Of a stretch of 64,000 nucleotides of DNA, positions 31,771-40,868 are shown one piece after another. Origin of the DNA: Spirosoma terrae (lineage in GTDB: Bacteria; Bacteroidota; Bacteroidia; Cytophagales; Spirosomataceae); assembly GCF_010435915.1 (NCBI RefSeq), contig NZ_JAAFZH010000007.1:1-64000 (forward strand). Direction: 5' to 3'. The notes beneath the pieces were generated by a model that made no database searches, was not told where the DNA came from, and saw only the letters and a list, made by a program, of their open reading frames with translations. The translations under genes were made by a program, and so were the position numbers. The first letter of the stretch is position 1; every line of letters begins with the position of its first letter.

Positions 31771-34479
31771 CTAAGGCGTAAAACTCCACCACTCCTTGCT
31801 CGATCCTAGACCCAAATACGCTTTTCCATTTACAACCGGCACTTGATAAAGGCCCCGTGCTGTATTCGGACCTATGGGCGAATAGATTTCTTTGCCCGGG
31901 TATTTTGTCCAGGTATCGGTTGTGGCATCATAGCTCTGCACGTAGCGATCATTGATGGAATAGAACGTATTACCAATCGAACAGTAGTATTTTGCCCCAA
32001 ACGAATTCGCTCGTTTCTCCCATACGTTTCGGCTGGGTATATATTCATACCAATCGCTCCAAACGGTACCACTGCCCGATCCACCACCAACGAATGGGCG
32101 ACCGTTAATAACCGTTGCGATACCGTTAAATTCTACATTGGTGATGTTATTCCCTCTGGGTTTAGCCAGAAAATCGGCTTTCTGTGTCCAGCTATCTGTA
32201 GTGGGGTCATACTCATAAAAGGTACTTTTAGTAGGGTAATCGGTCTCACCCAGCCCCCAACCCGTAGTACCAAATAGGGCGTATCCTTTACCACCCGTAG
32301 CAAAAGCGGCTATATTATACCGTGCTCCGCCGGGAATGCTTTTGCGCTGCGTCCATTTGTCGGCCGATACGTCGTATTCCCAAAGCTGATCGGTTCGGGT
32401 ATTGTCGATGGCTCCACCAAGAAAATAGATTTTCGTACCGATAACGAACGTACCGCAGTATCCAAAGCTTGTTTTGGCATTAGGGAAAGGCGTTTTGGCA
32501 GTCCACGTATCCGTAGCCGGGTCATACATTGCCCAGTCGACAGAGGTCTTACCCAGGCCGGCGTAAATTTTATCGCCAACAGTCAGACCCACCGCTCCTT
32601 CGGCGGCTTTACCGGGAAAATCAGCTAATCGCTGAAAATAGGCAGCCGATTCTTCTTTAAGTTTAATACCCAGTGCCATCTGATCGGCCATTTCGTCGCG
32701 GCCTGTAATCAAAACATCCAGCATACAATCAGACAGATCCGATTCGTGGATAATCCCAGCTCTCCGACAAGTCTGTTCTGCCTTATTACGAGCCGCCAGA
32801 TCAAAATCAAACATGGATACGTGTTTGAGCTTGACGGGGTAATCGGCAATGGTATAGGTGTCGGTATTTTTACCAGCCGCATAGACCAGAATGGATTCGG
32901 CCTGTTTTATTCGCCAGTCGCCACAGAATTTCGTGTACCAGTCGGCTCGATTAGTGGTGGTCAGTGGTGGTCTGAAAATCTGCCCCGACTTATCCTGAAA
33001 ATCGTCATCAGGGTTGTCGTTGAATTGGCCCAAAAGCCCTTCTACCTGATTTTTTCGCTTACTCGACAGCGTTCGAACGTACCAGCTCAGGTTGAACGTT
33101 GGATTCGTTCGAACCTCAATCAGATCGCCCCAGGTAGTGGCTATCATATACTGATTAGCACCAGGCCGAGTCATATAAGCCCGCTCCTGCAAAAGTTGAG
33201 TACCTGTAAAATCAGCCTTTATTTCCTGCCCGTTGAGATGAACCGTTAAGGGTTTTACGGTAATACTAACCACATCTTTTCCCGTACGCACGGCAATCGA
33301 CGTAGTGATCGATGCCCCCGTCTGATTAGCGGTTGCTGCACTTGTCACAGGTTCGAAACGGACCTGCACGGCAAACTCATCGTTTTTCGAATGAATAGCC
33401 CAGAATTCTCCCGCCGGATGAAGTAGTTGTTTTGCTCCATCCAGACCCACGATCATCGGATCTCCCTGAGTACCACTGGCGGAGCGGCTTGAGCACCCGC
33501 CCGCAGCTACTCTCCCGCCATTTTTATTGCTACTAAATTCAGCCACTAACCGATCAAATTCAGCTTTAATGGTATCGACTGTCTGCTGAATACTGTCAGC
33601 GGTACTGGTACCGAGATTACCCAATAAACCGGCAATGTCAGAAACGAGCGTATTCATGCCGTTGAGGAAATCGGTCAGAGCACTTGTTGATACGGAAGGG
33701 CAAACGCCCGACGGCGTAGGCAGCGAAGCAGGGTAGCCCGAGTTAGTTGATGAACTCCCACCACCACCGCTGGAAGGAGGTGGCATAGGCATTCTCGTTC
33801 GCCAATCTTCTTCGGGGTACCCATCGAATTTGGCATTTGCTTCAAACCGATCAATCTGTTCCTGGCTGGGTGCGCTACCATACATTTCTTCCCACTCTCT
33901 TATCTTAGCCCCTACTACCTGAGAGACCGTCTGCGCCTGAACAGGCGTGGCTACGAAGTCACGCAACAACTTTCCAACCCACGCATACCATTCGTCAGGT
34001 TGTGCTCTCTGAAAACCATTATAGCCAAACTGCACGGATTTACCGCCCATGATATCGCGTAAAACATCGGGTTTTAGTTCTATAGAGCGCACATAACCGG
34101 GCAATTTCTCGAGGTGTTTTAACGCCAGATTTGTCAGCGTAGCGTAGGCCGTCACACGCTCATCAGCCTGTGCTACTGCGCTGCGTAATTGTTGGAGTAA
34201 ACTGCGAATAGTCGAAAAATCGCGTAGGTTAAATTGAACGTAGCGCCCGTGCACGTCATACTTTTTGGACAATTGCTGGTATTTGATGTCGACGATTAAC
34301 AGACCCACGTTCTGATTAGCGTCAATCGTTTGCAGTTTAAGATGAAAATAGCCAGGCGTGTCGCTCTTAGAAGTTGTACTACCTGGCCCCACCGGATCAT
34401 TCTCGGGTTTCTTGCACCCCTCGAACAGCGCGGGCAGGAATAGCCCAAGTAATAAAGAAATGGGAATGATACGTTTCAT
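31771..34479 (-). CDS. Lipoprotein with vWD-like and kelch-propeller domains
   Basis: 902 residues. Lipobox FEGC (Cys22) then KKPEND, a probable surface-export signal. Residues about 40-130 resemble DUF4382-type beta domains; a Ser/Gly linker lies near 235-250 (SSGGGGSSSTNSG). Around 335-545 is a von Willebrand factor D-like domain (GDPMIVGLDGAKQLLHPAGEFWAI..., VEGLLGQFNDNPDDDFQDKSG, FCGDWRI). From about 625 to the end are kelch repeats (AMYDPATDTWTAKTPFPNAKTSFGYCGTFVIGTKIYFLGG and three to four more) forming a beta-propeller. Likely an adhesin-like surface protein. 58 bases separate it from the DUF5018 gene. Confidence 0.85.
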   Translation of the reverse strand: MKRIIPISLLLGLFLPALFEGCKKPENDPVGPGSTTSKSDTPGYFHLKLQTIDANQNVGLLIVDIKYQQLSKKYDVHGRYVQFNLRDFSTIRSLLQQLRSAVAQADERVTAYATLTNLALKHLEKLPGYVRSIELKPDVLRDIMGGKSVQFGYNGFQRAQPDEWYAWVGKLLRDFVATPVQAQTVSQVVGAKIREWEEMYGSAPSQEQIDRFEANAKFDGYPEEDWRTRMPMPPPSSGGGGSSSTNSGYPASLPTPSGVCPSVSTSALTDFLNGMNTLVSDIAGLLGNLGTSTADSIQQTVDTIKAEFDRLVAEFSSNKNGGRVAAGGCSSRSASGTQGDPMIVGLDGAKQLLHPAGEFWAIHSKNDEFAVQVRFEPVTSAATANQTGASITTSIAVRTGKDVVSITVKPLTVHLNGQEIKADFTGTQLLQERAYMTRPGANQYMIATTWGDLIEVRTNPTFNLSWYVRTLSSKRKNQVEGLLGQFNDNPDDDFQDKSGQIFRPPLTTTNRADWYTKFCGDWRIKQAESILVYAAGKNTDTYTIADYPVKLKHVSMFDFDLAARNKAEQTCRRAGIIHESDLSDCMLDVLITGRDEMADQMALGIKLKEESAAYFQRLADFPGKAAEGAVGLTVGDKIYAGLGKTSVDWAMYDPATDTWTAKTPFPNAKTSFGYCGTFVIGTKIYFLGGAIDNTRTDQLWEYDVSADKWTQRKSIPGGARYNIAAFATGGKGYALFGTTGWGLGETDYPTKSTFYEYDPTTDSWTQKADFLAKPRGNNITNVEFNGIATVINGRPFVGGGSGSGTVWSDWYEYIPSRNVWEKRANSFGAKYYCSIGNTFYSINDRYVQSYDATTDTWTKYPGKEIYSPIGPNTARGLYQVPVVNGKAYLGLGSSKEWWSFTP

Positions 34480-34597
34480 GGGTATGGATGAAAAAGGTTC
34501 GTTCTATGGATAGTTGCCGGTAATGAAGTGGCTCCAGCTAGACTTCGTACACAACACAACCGGTAAAAAGCTGCCTGCTGCTATCGGGACCCGACGT

Positions 34598-34993
34598 TTA
34601 CGAATTACCCTCTCTTAGGCGCTCCAGCAATGATTCTTTATCCTGAAAAACGATTGTGGGTATTGCGAGAAAAGTGGTGACGACCACGAGGCTGTAATCG
34701 ATGGTGCCCCGGAACGGATCGTCGCCATTACTATCACGCAGGAGTAAACTCCCATCGACCGATAGCCATTTCCGATCGTCGCTGATCGCAACATCAAGCC
34801 CGACAGTCACTTGCTGAAAATTATGGTCGCCGTTGGTAAAGGTTACATCGTAGCCTCTTACAAAAACAGTGGCATCGTAGATAGTCGTACCTGTATCATC
34901 CGGTGCGACGGTAAACGCTTCGATAGTAGTCGTGGATACGCCCCGCGTTTCGCCGAATGTAAGCGTCCCTTGTCTGAAATGAACGGATTGCAT
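34598..34993 (-). CDS. Hypothetical protein, 131 aa
   Basis: From the ATG at 34993 (MQSVHFRQGTLTFGE); the frame continues upstream into the preceding gene but a start there would overlap it by over 100 bases. No signal peptide. Beta-rich, with VFVRGYDVTFTNGDHNFQQVTVGLDVAI and LLLRDSNGDDPFRGTIDYSLVV. The alternation of short polar strands suggests a jelly-roll or lectin-like sandwich, but no family is recognised. It begins 14 bases after the 271-aa gene and is most likely translated from the same message. Confidence 0.65.
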   Translation of the reverse strand: MQSVHFRQGTLTFGETRGVSTTTIEAFTVAPDDTGTTIYDATVFVRGYDVTFTNGDHNFQQVTVGLDVAISDDRKWLSVDGSLLLRDSNGDDPFRGTIDYSLVVVTTFLAIPTIVFQDKESLLERLREGNS

Positions 34994-35007
34994 AGCTACA
35001 GGTATGT

Positions 35008-35823
35008 TTAGATAAATGAGAGCGTTCCGCCTGCATAAGATGACGTGAGCGGCCTTGATGAGGTGGATTTTATGAGTTGTACCGTAAACGAAGCGACCGC
35101 CCGGCACCACTCGGCTGGAATCGTGAAAACATGCCCCTGTCTGCCGTCTGATTCAAGGGCTATTTCATGCGTCTGGGCATAGTGCTGATTTTGAGCACCA
35201 TAATAGTCGAGACGGAGCAGCAATGGGCCAGCACCTTGCAGGAGTTCGGAGTGGGCGGGGTCAAATTCAGGCAGTACCTGCACATCGACCTTCAGATCAG
35301 TAGGTACATTGGCTTCGTAGGGCCAAACCGTATTGAGCAGCCGAAATTCATCGCGCCCACCGTTTAACCAGCGACCATTAACCGGTTGTCTGATCTGGAA
35401 CAGGTCAATCAGCAGACCCGGCACAACCAATTGCTGTTCGGCTTCGGTCATGGGTTCGCCCAGCACGGTCAGCCGGGTCTCAACAGTGAACGGATCGTTC
35501 CAGTCTACATCCCAAAAATCGGTTGAGCTGTCTTTCAATACGGCCCGAACATCCAGATGAACATTTCCGCCATAATACTGGCAACCAATCAACAGTTTTT
35601 GCCAGGCCAGTTTATGATCGGTGTTGGGGAAATGAGCATCGACCGTAGCGAAGCCGGGCAGCACGTTGCGGGGTAGGCCTGCAAAAACGGTCTGAGCACT
35701 CCCTTTGGCCGAGTGGTCATATTCGTTTGTTGGAAGAGTCGATAGTTCGGCAGTGCCAAAAGGGAAAAGTGGTGTATCGCGCCCGCCCGATAGGGTGCAG
35801 GTTGTTTGGCTAAATAGTAGCAT
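35008..35823 (-). CDS. Hypothetical protein, 271 aa
   Basis: No clear signal peptide. Rich in beta-strand patterns with conserved-looking Trp/Tyr (KLAWQKLLIGCQYYGGNVHLDVRAVLKD, PLLLRLDYYGAQNQHYAQTHEI). The end, FTVQLIKSTSSRPLTSSYAGGTLSFI, is hydrophobic and Ser-rich. I do not recognise a family. Spacing (14 bases to the next gene) indicates an operon with the 131-aa gene. Both follow the PQQ-propeller lipoprotein gene at 35938-37467 on the same strand, 114 bases apart. Confidence 0.65.
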   Translation of the reverse strand: MLLFSQTTCTLSGGRDTPLFPFGTAELSTLPTNEYDHSAKGSAQTVFAGLPRNVLPGFATVDAHFPNTDHKLAWQKLLIGCQYYGGNVHLDVRAVLKDSSTDFWDVDWNDPFTVETRLTVLGEPMTEAEQQLVVPGLLIDLFQIRQPVNGRWLNGGRDEFRLLNTVWPYEANVPTDLKVDVQVLPEFDPAHSELLQGAGPLLLRLDYYGAQNQHYAQTHEIALESDGRQGHVFTIPAEWCRAVASFTVQLIKSTSSRPLTSSYAGGTLSFI

Positions 35824-35937
35824 GGTTTCAGGGAGCTAAATCTGGGATGTGTTCCAATGCACTTTGTCCGTACAGTCTTTGTTGGGGCTGGGTGAGTGAG
35901 TCGTTTTCATGAAATAAATTTGGTTCTGGATAGCTAT

Positions 35938-37467
35938 CTATTGCTGAGCACCGCTCCGGCCTGAATTGAAAACCTTGCCATTTTTGGCAACTATGGTCGG
36001 ACTGGAGGTTAAATTCTCAGTGATAACTGCCTGCCATTTCTCTGTACCTGTCACGGCATCGAAGGCATATAGCGTTTTGTTTTCACCGGTAATGTATACC
36101 ACACCGTTTACCACAACGGGGCTGGTAGAACCAAAAACCGTTCCCGTCGTACCAACTTTGGCACTCCATTTCTTAGTGCCGGTTGTTGCATCTACGGCAT
36201 ATAAATTTGCGTCGGAGCTGAAGAAAAAGACCAGTCCGTTAGCCACAAATGGACTGGAATAAACATCGCCCCCCGTCAGGAAGTCCCACTTTTTGGTGCC
36301 CGTGGTAGCATCCACCGCGTACAATCTCTTATCTCCACTACCCACATAAACGGTATTGTTGGCAACGGTGGCGCATGATCCCAGGCTGCCGAGCGTTGTT
36401 CCCATCTGGTAAGTCCATTTTTTTGCACCGGTAGCTATATCGACAGCGTGAAGCGTATTGGGTGCGCCTGTTGCGTAAGCGACTCCTCCAGAAATTGCTG
36501 CCCCGGTCTGCACTGCCGGATACGTCCATTTGCGGGTTCCGGTGGCAACATCGATAGCATACATACCGGTGCCCCCCACTACGTATGTAACGCCCCCGAT
36601 CACGACCGGACTGGCCAGCGAATTGCCACCGGTTACTGAAAACTCCCATTTTTTTGTGCTGCTGGTCGCATCTAAGACGAACAGTTTACTTTCCGTTGGG
36701 ACATACAGCACACCGTTGTCGAGCGTCATGGCTTCGGTAAGTTGCCCGTTAAGGCCGGCGTATTCCCAAAGACGACGGCCGGTACTTACATCGTAAGCCA
36801 TAACGCTGTTGTAGCCGGTATAAAGCATTGTTTTATCTACGGCTGGTGACGCATTGGCACTGCCTCCTGTTATAGCGTATCGCCCTTTCTGTTTCCCCGT
36901 GACGGCATCGAAGGCATAGGTATAGTAATTTGCCCCGACATAAATCGTTTCGGCATCCTCACTGCTTGATACGACACCTGCGTCGCTGGTTTTCACCTGC
37001 GCTACGGCCCCATATCCCGTTCCCTTCTCGTTGGTGGCGTAAGCCCGCACGTAGTAAGTCGTATTGGCTTCCAGATTGGTGAGCTTGCTGGTGATGGTTA
37101 GCGGAAATGGACCCGACGTAGCACCCAGTTCTGTTTTACTGTCGGCCAGTGTGGGCGTCTGACTAGTTTTGCTGTACACAAACCCGTGCTGGCTAATGGC
37201 GGCCCCGCCGTTGCCGGTAATCACCGCCGATAGGATTGCCGACGTTGATGTACTACCCGACGCAATGGGTCCGGTAGCCGTGTTTACGCTGGGCACCGTT
37301 GTTGCGGCTGAGGTGCTACTACCTGGCGTAGTGGTAGTGTTACTACCCGGATTGGTGGTGCCGCCACCCGGGGTAATGGGATCAGTGGTTTTCTTACAGC
37401 TCTGGAGGCTCAGCAGTAACGTAGCGCAGACGCCTACCCAAAAAAATACGGATAATAACGATTTCAT
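35938..37467 (-). CDS. Lipoprotein with fibronectin III-like and PQQ-propeller domains
   Basis: 509 residues. Lipobox LQSC followed by KK and a linker almost identical in style to that of the protein at 30405-31712 (DPITPGGGTTNPGSNTTTTPGSS). Residues about 60-160 are FN3-like (ISQHGFVYSKTSQTPTLADSKTELG..., LEANTTYYVRAYATNEKGTGYG). From about 170 to 505 there are eight or so PQQ/BamB-type repeats (AVDATTGTKKWDFLTGGDVYSSPFVANGLVFFFSSD and variants) making a beta-propeller. PQQ itself is unlikely to be bound; such propellers act as scaffolds. Copy 5 of the 18-bp dyad lies 68 bases upstream of the start. Confidence 0.88.
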   Translation of the reverse strand: MKSLLSVFFWVGVCATLLLSLQSCKKTTDPITPGGGTTNPGSNTTTTPGSSTSAATTVPSVNTATGPIASGSTSTSAILSAVITGNGGAAISQHGFVYSKTSQTPTLADSKTELGATSGPFPLTITSKLTNLEANTTYYVRAYATNEKGTGYGAVAQVKTSDAGVVSSSEDAETIYVGANYYTYAFDAVTGKQKGRYAITGGSANASPAVDKTMLYTGYNSVMAYDVSTGRRLWEYAGLNGQLTEAMTLDNGVLYVPTESKLFVLDATSSTKKWEFSVTGGNSLASPVVIGGVTYVVGGTGMYAIDVATGTRKWTYPAVQTGAAISGGVAYATGAPNTLHAVDIATGAKKWTYQMGTTLGSLGSCATVANNTVYVGSGDKRLYAVDATTGTKKWDFLTGGDVYSSPFVANGLVFFFSSDANLYAVDATTGTKKWSAKVGTTGTVFGSTSPVVVNGVVYITGENKTLYAFDAVTGTEKWQAVITENLTSSPTIVAKNGKVFNSGRSGAQQ

Positions 37468-37534
37468 GGCGATGTAGATTGAAGCGAAAGGTAAAGTATC
37501 GCATCAAAGGTCTACACGCCCTGCTTGAAGCACC

Positions 37535-37552
37535 ATCCCATAAATGGGGGAT
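37535..37552. promoter_or_regulatory. 18-bp dyad, copy 5 (one-base variant)
   Basis: ATCCCATAAATGGGGGAT, differing from the others by A to T at position 11, with the flanks CACC and ACGG also like copies 3 and 1. It lies 68 bases upstream of the PQQ-propeller lipoprotein and 20 bases after the stop of the 112-aa gene. Confidence 0.6.
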
Positions 37553-37572
37553 ACGGCTTTATTCACAACATA

Positions 37573-37911
37573 TTATTCGGCCTTAGCCCGCAAATAGGCC
37601 ACCGCCTGAATAATTACGTGCAGTTCACATAACTCTTCCGTTGGCCCTCCTCCCGATTCGAACGTAGTGACCTCCCCGTTTTCGGCAATAAAACAGCCCA
37701 TGACAGATGGGCCACTCGGCCAGATTTCAATCTTTACCAGAAAGCCTTCGGGCCGGATACTCTTTAGTACGTCGCGACTACGGCTGTAACGTAGCGGCAA
37801 CGGGTGCGCCAGAAAATGTGATACGTGCAGGTCCAACGCATCGAGCGCCGTCGAATCCGTCGGATCGATTGTTTCCAACATGGAAAGCAACGTAGGAGCA
37901 TCCAGTGTCAT
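37573..37911 (-). CDS. Hypothetical protein, 112 aa
   Basis: Soluble and acidic, no signal peptide. The N-terminal half is helical (LSMLETIDPTDSTALDALDLHVSHFLA), the middle has alpha-beta character (SRDVLKSIRPEGFLVKIEIWPSGPSVMGCFIAEN) and the end is a helix (ELCELHVIIQAVAYLRAKAE). The pattern recalls small phage 'ABA sandwich' type proteins, but I cannot assign it. ATG at 37911. It is upstream of the PQQ-propeller gene with copy 5 of the dyad between them. Confidence 0.6.
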   Translation of the reverse strand: MTLDAPTLLSMLETIDPTDSTALDALDLHVSHFLAHPLPLRYSRSRDVLKSIRPEGFLVKIEIWPSGPSVMGCFIAENGEVTTFESGGGPTEELCELHVIIQAVAYLRAKAE

Positions 37912-38144
37912 AGTTGAGATAGAATAATGTGGATATTGAAAATTACGGCGATCTCGACGGTAAAAAAACTATTACTACGTTAAAACGAACGAATCAGAAA
38001 TTTTACCGATAAATCTCCCGATTTTCCGTTTCCTCGAATTACGTTCTTTCCGACTATTACCCTGTGTAGCCTACAAACATAATCGTTGACAGGCTTTCCG
38101 CTACGTCCACCCTTGTTCAGATCCGTAAAACCACCACATCAGCC

Positions 38145-38480
38145 ATGTTTAACCTTTCCTACCTCCCTCTCCGTCGGGTAGCTCTGATGGTTCTTCTGCT
38201 CAGTCTGCAGAGCTGCTACCACTACCGGGTATCTACGTCCCGATTCGACCCCTCCACCGGCTATCAGAAACAAACGGCCCATTCGTTTTTCTGGGGACTG
38301 GTTCAGCAAAATGTCACTGCCAAAAACTGCGATTCGTTGAAACTGAAAAGCCTGGATGAAGTTCGTGTAACCACCAACTTTGGTTATTCGCTCCTGACGG
38401 TTGCTACGTTAGGCATCTGGAGCCCGGTTCAGATTGAATGGAAATGTCCTAAACCATGCCCTCGCGAAGGCGAGCTGTAG
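38145..38480 (+). CDS. Bor-like lipoprotein
   Basis: 111 residues. Signal peptide with lipobox LQSC (Cys23), then a body resembling the Bor/Iss lipoprotein family of lambdoid phages: HSFFWGLVQQNVTAKNCDSLKLKSLDEVRVTTNFGYSLLTVATLGIWSPVQIEWKC, where the HxFFxGL...C...T..F...LL...TLGIW(Y)xP order and the final Cys match. In enterobacteria Bor affects serum survival; in free-living Bacteroidota the role is unknown. ATG at 38145. It is 33 bases upstream of the flavin oxidase start (38513) and probably cotranscribed. Confidence 0.75.
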   Translation: MFNLSYLPLRRVALMVLLLSLQSCYHYRVSTSRFDPSTGYQKQTAHSFFWGLVQQNVTAKNCDSLKLKSLDEVRVTTNFGYSLLTVATLGIWSPVQIEWKCPKPCPREGEL

Positions 38481-38512
38481 CATCACGACGTATAAACCCT
38501 CCTATCCACACC

Positions 38513-40045
38513 ATGATTATTCATCCTACCAATCAAAAAAAATGGTCGCCCCGGCACGAGACGTTTGTTCAGGCCATCGATAACCTTTACGATCTGGCGA
38601 ATGACGACACCGGCAACGTTCTAACCGATTATAACGCATCCACGACCGGGATTCAGGGTATTTTGCAGGACGCCATTCAAACAAATCGTCGGCTGCGGGT
38701 TGTTGGTGGCGAATGGTCGTTTACAAAAATCACGGCGACGGATGGCATCATCCTTAATACGAAGCCGCTGAATTTGAGTATGCGCATTACGGCGAGTAGT
38801 GTTCATGGTCAATACGTTAACACCGCTAACGATCTTTATTTTTCGCAATGTGGCGTGTCTGTCCAGGAATTGAGCGAACGACTCAAGGTAAGAGGTCGAT
38901 CGTTAAAGACATCGGGGGCCAGTAACGGCCAAACGATTGCTGGTGCCTTATCCACTGGTACGCATGGGTCCGCTTTTACAGTAGGCGCTTTCCCTGAATT
39001 CGTCGTTGGATTGCATCTCATTGTTAGCCCAACCCGACATATTTGGCTGGAACGGGCCTCTTATCCGGTTGCGTCGGATACGTTTATCAGCAAGATTGGC
39101 GCCGAACCCGTGCGCAACGACGACTTATTTAAAGCCGCCCTGGTGAGTTTTGGCAGCTTCGGTTTCATTCATGGTGTTATGATTGAAACGGTGCCGCTGT
39201 TTCTGTACGAAGCGTATCGGCGACGAATGCCCCTGGATGCCTTACTCGAAGAGAGCATGCGGAGGCTCGACTTTTCCGACCTGCCGTTGCCGCACCCCAG
39301 CGAAAAACCGTATCACTTTCAGGTGGTTGTCAACCCATATGATCTGGACAAAGGAGCCTACGTAACAACCATGTATAAGCGGTCTTATTCACAAACGTAT
39401 ACACCGCCCTCGATCAGTCCGGCTGGCGTCGGTCCTGGCGATGATGCGCCTACGTTTGTCGGTCTGATCACGCAGGTAGCTCCAGCGCTTGTACCCAGCG
39501 TTGTTACGGCCATCACCAAGCAGCAATACCCACCCTACGAAAATGTGTGGGGAACCCACGGCGAAATCTTTTCCAGTACAGCCTTTCACGGCAAAGTTCT
39601 CAGTGCGGCCGTGGCTATCTCAGCCGACAAGGTTTCTGAGGTGTTAAGCCTGTTGCTGGACCTGAATCAAACAGCAGGGCCATTTACGGGTATATTCGCC
39701 TTCCGATTTGTGAAAGGTACGGATGCCACGCTTGGTTTTACCCGATTTGATACCACGTGTGTGGTAGAGCTAGATGGCGTTTACTCCACCGATACCGTAC
39801 AATTCTGCGATGCGTTGTGGGATGCTTTGGAAGCAGCCGGTATACCGTTTGCCTTTCATTGGGGTAAACTGTTAAACCTGTCTAAAACACGGCTACGAAC
39901 GATGTATTCAGACACCAGCGTAGATGCCTGGATTAAGGCCAGAAACACCCTGATGCGGGAAGAGGATTCGCTAAAGCTGTTTACCAATCAGGCTATGATT
40001 GACTGGGGATTGGATACCATCCTCGTACCCAACCCGATCGTCTAA
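38513..40045 (+). CDS. FAD-linked oxidase, sugar-lactone oxidase type
   Basis: 510 residues from the ATG at 38513; the open frame reaches back to 38456 but that would overlap the Bor-like gene. N-terminal PCMH-type FAD domain: VVGGEWSFTKITATDGIILNTKPLN (flavin site), RSLKTSGASNGQTIAGALSTGTHGSAFTVG (about 125-160). The C-terminal part contains the substrate cap and the HWGK signature (FAFHWGKLLN near 465) typical of the aldonolactone oxidase/ alditol oxidase family. No signal peptide. The substrate is not predictable from sequence. It converges on the GH16 gene, whose stop is 5 bases away. Confidence 0.85.
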   Translation: MIIHPTNQKKWSPRHETFVQAIDNLYDLANDDTGNVLTDYNASTTGIQGILQDAIQTNRRLRVVGGEWSFTKITATDGIILNTKPLNLSMRITASSVHGQYVNTANDLYFSQCGVSVQELSERLKVRGRSLKTSGASNGQTIAGALSTGTHGSAFTVGAFPEFVVGLHLIVSPTRHIWLERASYPVASDTFISKIGAEPVRNDDLFKAALVSFGSFGFIHGVMIETVPLFLYEAYRRRMPLDALLEESMRRLDFSDLPLPHPSEKPYHFQVVVNPYDLDKGAYVTTMYKRSYSQTYTPPSISPAGVGPGDDAPTFVGLITQVAPALVPSVVTAITKQQYPPYENVWGTHGEIFSSTAFHGKVLSAAVAISADKVSEVLSLLLDLNQTAGPFTGIFAFRFVKGTDATLGFTRFDTTCVVELDGVYSTDTVQFCDALWDALEAAGIPFAFHWGKLLNLSKTRLRTMYSDTSVDAWIKARNTLMREEDSLKLFTNQAMIDWGLDTILVPNPIV

Positions 40046-40049
40046 TTCT

Positions 40050-40868
40050 CTACTGATAAACGCGCACATAGTCGACCTCCATCCGGCGTGGCCATATGGT
40101 TTCATCGACGCCTTGCTGGCCGCCCCAATTACCACCAACCGCTACGTTCAGCAGTAAATAAAAGGGCTGCTCAAAGGGCCATTCGGCTACGTTACTTCCT
40201 AAAGCAGCTTTCTCAACGGTATTGTACTTCTGGTTGTCTACGTAGAAGTCTATTTTGTCGGCTGTCCACTCCACAGCATACAGGTGATAGGTCTGCGTAG
40301 CATCCGGAATACGAATTTGTTTCCCTTTCTGGGTTTTCCTGGCGTGGTTGTACGCTTCGGTGTGAATCGTTCCGTGAATAACCCCCTCGTCAAAGCCAAC
40401 GTGTTCCATAATGTCGATTTCGCCACTTAAGGGCCAGCCAGCCGTTTTGATATTGTCGCCCAGCATCCAGACGGCAGGCCAGGTGCCCCGCCCGGCCGGA
40501 AGTTTGGCATAGGCCTCGATACGTCCCTGCTTCCACGACGCTTTGCCACGGGTCAACAACCTCGCGGATGTGTATTCCTTCCCTTGGTATGATTCTTTCC
40601 GGGCTTCAATGATTAGTTTTCCGTTTTCGACTCGGGCATTTTCCAGCCGACGACTCGTATAATATTGCTGTTCATTGTTGCCCCAGCCATTCCCTCCTAC
40701 TTCATAGCCCCATTTGGTTGAATCGGGCAGGCCGTTTTTATCGAACTCATCGGCCCAAATGAGCTTGCGAGCTGGAAGTGTCGACGGAACTGGCTGATAC
40801 GTACCATTAAAGCCAAAACAGCCTGCTGCCAATAGTGATACAGTTAGTACTGCTGAAAAGCCATTCAT
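40050..40868 (-). CDS. GH16 family endo-beta-glucanase-type lipoprotein
   Basis: 272 residues from the ATG at 40868 (frame open to 40910). Signal peptide with lipobox LAAGC. The GH16 catalytic motif EIDIMEH (Glu150, Asp152, Glu155 in this numbering) is intact: nucleophile and acid/base glutamates. Other family marks: LIWADEFDKNGLPDSTKW, GNNEQQYYTSR, GRIEAYAKLPAGRGTWPAVWML, YHLYAVEWTADKIDFYVD, PFYLLLNVAVGGNWGG. The pattern fits laminarinase/lichenase-type beta-1,3(4)-glucanases anchored at the cell surface. A hairpin-forming GTATCAACGG/CCGTTGATAC pair lies upstream (40947-40981). Confidence 0.92.
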   Translation of the reverse strand: MNGFSAVLTVSLLAAGCFGFNGTYQPVPSTLPARKLIWADEFDKNGLPDSTKWGYEVGGNGWGNNEQQYYTSRRLENARVENGKLIIEARKESYQGKEYTSARLLTRGKASWKQGRIEAYAKLPAGRGTWPAVWMLGDNIKTAGWPLSGEIDIMEHVGFDEGVIHGTIHTEAYNHARKTQKGKQIRIPDATQTYHLYAVEWTADKIDFYVDNQKYNTVEKAALGSNVAEWPFEQPFYLLLNVAVGGNWGGQQGVDETIWPRRMEVDYVRVYQ

